Below are positions 7,244-9,626 of a DNA stretch of 9,626 bases, one piece after another. Under the pieces are notes generated by a model. It saw nothing but the letters and a program-made list of their open reading frames with translations, was not told where the DNA came from and did no database searches. This DNA is from an uncultured Bacteroidales bacterium (GTDB lineage Bacteria > Bacteroidota > Bacteroidia > Bacteroidales > UBA932). The DNA lies in contig CAMNAD010000049.1 of assembly GCA_946530505.1 (NCBI GenBank), positions 1 through 9,626 on the forward strand. Reading direction: 5' to 3'. Each line of letters begins with the position of its first letter. Position 1 is the first letter of the stretch. Made by a program: the position numbers and the translations under genes.

Positions 7244-8313
7244 TGTCCCGTTCCCTCTCCCTCCGCCGCAGGATAGCTCTGGATATTTTCAACTCTGTCC
7301 GGACAAGGCTGCTTGAAGACCACCCCCTCCGGCAGTTGTTCTGGGAATGCACGCTCCGTTGCAACCTGTCCTGCAGGCACTGCGGCAGCGACTGCAAACA
7401 GATTTCGGCGGTAAAAGACATGCCGAAAGAAGACTTCGCCCGTGTCCTGGATTCCGTCGCGGCGGCAACCGACCCTCATAAGGTGATGATAAACATCACC
7501 GGCGGAGAGCCTCTTTGCCGTCCGGACCTGGAAGAATGCGGGAGGATGATTTACGAGAAAGAGTTCCCCTGGGGAATGGTTACGAACGGCCTCGCCCTTA
7601 CACCCCAACGCTATAGGCGGCTTTTGCAGTGCGGACTGCGTGCAATGACGATAAGTCTGGACGGCATCGGGGAGACTCACGACTGGATGCGAGGGCGCAA
7701 TGGCTCCTTTGAAAAAGCAGCTGCGGCCATCAAAATGGTCATCGATTCCGGAGAGATCGCTTTCGATGTGGTAACCTGCGTCAACAAACGCAACTTCGGC
7801 CAGCTGAACGAACTTAAAGAATACCTTATCGGTCTGGGGCTGAAAGAATGGCGTCTTTTCACGGTCTTTCCCGCAGGCAGGGCCGCACAGGATCCGGAAC
7901 TTCAGCTCTCCCCCGAAGAATTCAGAGGCCTGATGGAATTCATCAAGGCTACCAGAAAAGAAGGCAGGATCATGGCCGAATACGGCTGCGAAGGCTTCCT
8001 GGGCAATTACGAAGGAGACGTCCGCAGCCATTTCTATCAATGTTCGGCCGGCATTACCGTCGGATCCGTCCTGGCGGACGGAAGCATTTCCGCCTGCCCC
8101 AGCATCAGGGCGGACTATCGTCAGGGCAACATCTACACCGACGACTTCATGGATGTCTGGAAAAACCGTTTTCAGGCCTACCGGGACCGCAGCTGGATGC
8201 ACAAAGACGAATGTGCCTCCTGCAAGGTCTGGAAATACTGCAAAGGAAACGGCATGCACCTTCGGGACGCCGACGGCAAACTCATGCTCTGCCACTATTC
8301 AAAATTGCAGTAA
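7243..8313 (+). CDS. Radical SAM/SPASM-like enzyme of the rSAM/lipoprotein system
   Basis: 356 residues. The SAM-cluster motif is C40-x3-C44-x2-C47 within LRCNLSCRHC. TGGEPLCRPDL (86-96) is the SAM-binding GGEP motif and TISLDG (136-141) is the usual barrel strand. The C-terminal part is SPASM-like: C267, then G280-x4-C285 (ADGSISACPS), then C324-x2-C327-x5-C333, and a last C350 (LMLCHY). The CX3C position expected after C333 holds glycine (G337) in CKGNGMHL, so one of the seven standard SPASM cysteines is absent. The family matches what I know as TIGR04133-type 'radical SAM enzyme, rSAM/lipoprotein system', whose chemistry is undescribed. Related SPASM enzymes modify peptides or mature sulfatases. 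The obvious candidate partner is the lipoprotein overlapping upstream. The protein has no signal peptide and would act in the cytoplasm, so any modification of the lipoprotein should precede its export. Confidence 0.9.
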   Translation: MSRSLSLRRRIALDIFNSVRTRLLEDHPLRQLFWECTLRCNLSCRHCGSDCKQISAVKDMPKEDFARVLDSVAAATDPHKVMINITGGEPLCRPDLEECGRMIYEKEFPWGMVTNGLALTPQRYRRLLQCGLRAMTISLDGIGETHDWMRGRNGSFEKAAAAIKMVIDSGEIAFDVVTCVNKRNFGQLNELKEYLIGLGLKEWRLFTVFPAGRAAQDPELQLSPEEFRGLMEFIKATRKEGRIMAEYGCEGFLGNYEGDVRSHFYQCSAGITVGSVLADGSISACPSIRADYRQGNIYTDDFMDVWKNRFQAYRDRSWMHKDECASCKVWKYCKGNGMHLRDADGKLMLCHYSKLQ

Positions 8314-8330
8314 AATAACTAAATTTGCAG
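8301..8330. repeat. Short direct repeat in the cstA upstream region
   Basis: AAAATTGCAG (8301-8310) and AAATTTGCAG (8321-8330) match at nine of ten bases and are 20 bases apart start to start, close to two helical turns. The second copy overlaps the -7 box. The first lies in the last codons of the radical SAM gene. It may be a regulator half-site pair or chance. Confidence 0.25.
8320..8327 (+). promoter_or_regulatory. Bacteroides-type -7 promoter box before cstA
   Basis: TAAATTTG is a perfect match to TAnnTTTG, 21 bases before the cstA ATG and just after the TAA of the radical SAM gene (8311-8313). It predicts a leader of about 15 bases. No good TTTG lies at the -33 distance (8297-8300 reads ATTC), so an activator may be needed, or cstA may also be read through from the upstream pair. 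Confidence 0.5.
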
Positions 8331-8348
8331 GACTGAAGAACTAAAACC

Positions 8349-9626
8349 ATGCTTTCATTCCTGCTTTGCATCATCGCCCTGATTGCGGGCTATGCCATTT
8401 ACGGCGCATTCGTAGACAAAGTATTCGCCCCCGATCCCAAGCGTATCACCCCTGCCGTCAGCAAGGCCGACGGTGTCGACTACGTTCCCCTACCGGCCTG
8501 GAAGGTATTCATGATCCAGTTCCTCAACATTGCGGGGACAGGGCCTATCTTCGGGGCGATCATGGGCGCCAAGTTCGGTCCGGCCTCCTACCTGTGGATA
8601 GTGCTGGGATGCATCTTCGCAGGGGCCGTGCACGACTATTTCGTGGGGATGCTTTCCGTCCGCCACGACGGAGCGGGTCTGCCCGAACTCGTCGGCTCCT
8701 ATCTGGGCGCAGGAACTAAGAAAGTGATGCTGGTATTCTCCATCGTACTTCTGCTGCTGGTAGGCACGGTTTTCGTCTACAGCCCCGCCCTGATTCTGGG
8801 CGACATGGCAGGCGACGGATCCCGCGGCGCCATAATGCTCTGGGTAGGCATCATCTTCCTGTATTATATAATCGCAACCCTACTGCCAATCGACAAGATA
8901 ATAGGCAAGGTCTATCCCCTCTTCGCATTCGCACTGCTGTTCATGGCAGCCGCCCTGATGGTCTGCCTTTTCATCAAATGGCCCCATCTGCCGGAAATCT
9001 GGGACGGTCTGCAGAACCGCGGTCCCTCGATAGGCCTCAACGGCCAGCCCATCTTCCCCTGCCTGTTCATCACCATCGCCTGCGGCGCTATCAGCGGCTT
9101 CCACGCAACCCAGAGCCCGCTTATGGCCCGCTGCCTGAAGAACGAGAAACTGGGGCGTCCGGTATTTTACGGTTCGATGATTACGGAAGGACTGGTAGCT
9201 CTGATCTGGGCCGCAGTCTCTTCGTATTTCTTCTTTGACGGAGGAGCCGCCGAGGTAGGTTCGGACCTTACAGCCGCAGCGCCCACGGTAGTCACCAAGG
9301 TATCGCAAAGCTGGCTTGGATTGCTCGGCGGGATTCTCGCCGTTCTCGGAGTGGTTGCGGCGCCCATCACCAGCGGCGACACGGCCTTCCGCAGCGCGCG
9401 CCTCATCATCGCCGACTTCATCAAGATGGACCAGAAACCGGTGCACAACCGCCTGATCGTCGGCATTCCCCTCTTCCTCGCCGCTTCCGCCCTGCTTTGG
9501 TTCAACGTCGCCAACGCCGACGGCTTCAACATCATCTGGCGATACTTCGGATGGGCGAACCAGACGCTGGCAGTATTCGCCCTCTGGACCGCAACAGTCT
9601 ATCTCGTAAAACACAAGGGAGGAGCA
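8349..9626 (+). CDS. cstA: Carbon starvation protein CstA, short form, 3' end missing
   Basis: 426 codons are visible without a stop; the gene runs off the right edge. Short CstA proteins of Bacteroidota are about 480 residues, so perhaps 50 are missing. The ATG at 8349 starts directly with a membrane segment (MLSFLLCIIALIAGYAIYG). Family motifs: FLNIAGTGPIFGAIMG (58-73), AGAVHDYFVGMLSVRHDG (91-108), SGFHATQSPLMARC (249-262), APITSGDTAFRSARLI (338-353) and WRYFGWANQTLA (397-408). About ten or more hydrophobic segments are spread over the protein. CstA is an inner-membrane transporter implicated in peptide and, in E. coli, pyruvate uptake during carbon limitation. E. coli CstA is about 700 residues, and the short form lacks much of its C-terminal part. 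No partner gene such as a small YbdD-like protein is visible in the window. It is 35 bases after the radical SAM gene on the same strand, with its own likely promoter. Confidence 0.93.
   Translation, partial: MLSFLLCIIALIAGYAIYGAFVDKVFAPDPKRITPAVSKADGVDYVPLPAWKVFMIQFLNIAGTGPIFGAIMGAKFGPASYLWIVLGCIFAGAVHDYFVGMLSVRHDGAGLPELVGSYLGAGTKKVMLVFSIVLLLLVGTVFVYSPALILGDMAGDGSRGAIMLWVGIIFLYYIIATLLPIDKIIGKVYPLFAFALLFMAAALMVCLFIKWPHLPEIWDGLQNRGPSIGLNGQPIFPCLFITIACGAISGFHATQSPLMARCLKNEKLGRPVFYGSMITEGLVALIWAAVSSYFFFDGGAAEVGSDLTAAAPTVVTKVSQSWLGLLGGILAVLGVVAAPITSGDTAFRSARLIIADFIKMDQKPVHNRLIVGIPLFLAASALLWFNVANADGFNIIWRYFGWANQTLAVFALWTATVYLVKHKGGA

Noticed and set aside
7195..8295. A 366-codon open frame on the minus strand opposite the radical SAM gene
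   Set aside because: Its translation shows no family motif, while the plus-strand frame has full radical SAM and SPASM motifs. Long antisense frames are expected in G/C-rich codon usage.
7243..8313. Sactipeptide or RiPP maturase with a separate small precursor peptide
   Set aside because: There is no room for a small precursor gene next to the enzyme: the lipoprotein overlaps its start and only 35 bases separate its stop from cstA. The lipoprotein itself has no free cysteines for sactionine bonds.

Overview
The window looks like chromosomal DNA of an anaerobic member of the Bacteroidales (Bacteroidota). The reasons are a DUF4954-type beta-helix protein, a Bacteroidota-type radical SAM/lipoprotein pair, a short-form CstA, perfect matches to the Bacteroides sigma factor -7 box (TAnnTTTG) in two places, and start codons without clear Shine-Dalgarno sequences. 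I cannot name the genus. No tRNA, rRNA, CRISPR array, transposase or phage gene is visible, and there is no gene-free stretch longer than 81 bases.

Layout. Bases 2-1738 (+) hold the 3' part of a DUF4954-type gene cut by the left edge. Its end overlaps by 17 bases, tail to tail, the end of a five-gene minus-strand operon that reads from 6670 down to 1722. A divergent 81-base intergenic region (6671-6751) separates the operon from a plus-strand pair: a small lipoprotein (6752-7243) and a radical SAM/SPASM enzyme (7243-8313) that overlap by one base. A 35-base gap with a good -7 box precedes cstA, which starts at 8349 and is cut by the right edge.

The operon is the main point of interest. In transcription order it encodes a 236-residue HdrC-like double [4Fe-4S] protein, a 356-residue HdrB-like CCG protein with a degenerate first CCG motif, a 338-residue FAD-binding HdrA-like protein without ferredoxin domains, a 112-residue HdrC-like protein, and a 605-residue fusion of cytochrome-b-like membrane domain (HdrE/DsrM/NarI type), HdrC-like ferredoxin domain and HdrB-like double CCG domain. 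All four junctions are overlaps or a 2-base gap. The C-B-A order and the short HdrA recall the core of the sulfur-oxidation sHdr complex, while the last gene resembles a fused DsrMK or HdrED. The inferred product is a membrane-anchored complex that passes electrons between the menaquinone pool and a cytoplasmic thiol/disulfide or other unknown substrate. Bacteria of this type have no coenzyme M/coenzyme B chemistry, so the substrate is open.

The lipoprotein and radical SAM enzyme belong to a recognised but functionally undescribed rSAM/lipoprotein system, in which the enzyme presumably modifies or helps mature the lipoprotein or a product linked to it.
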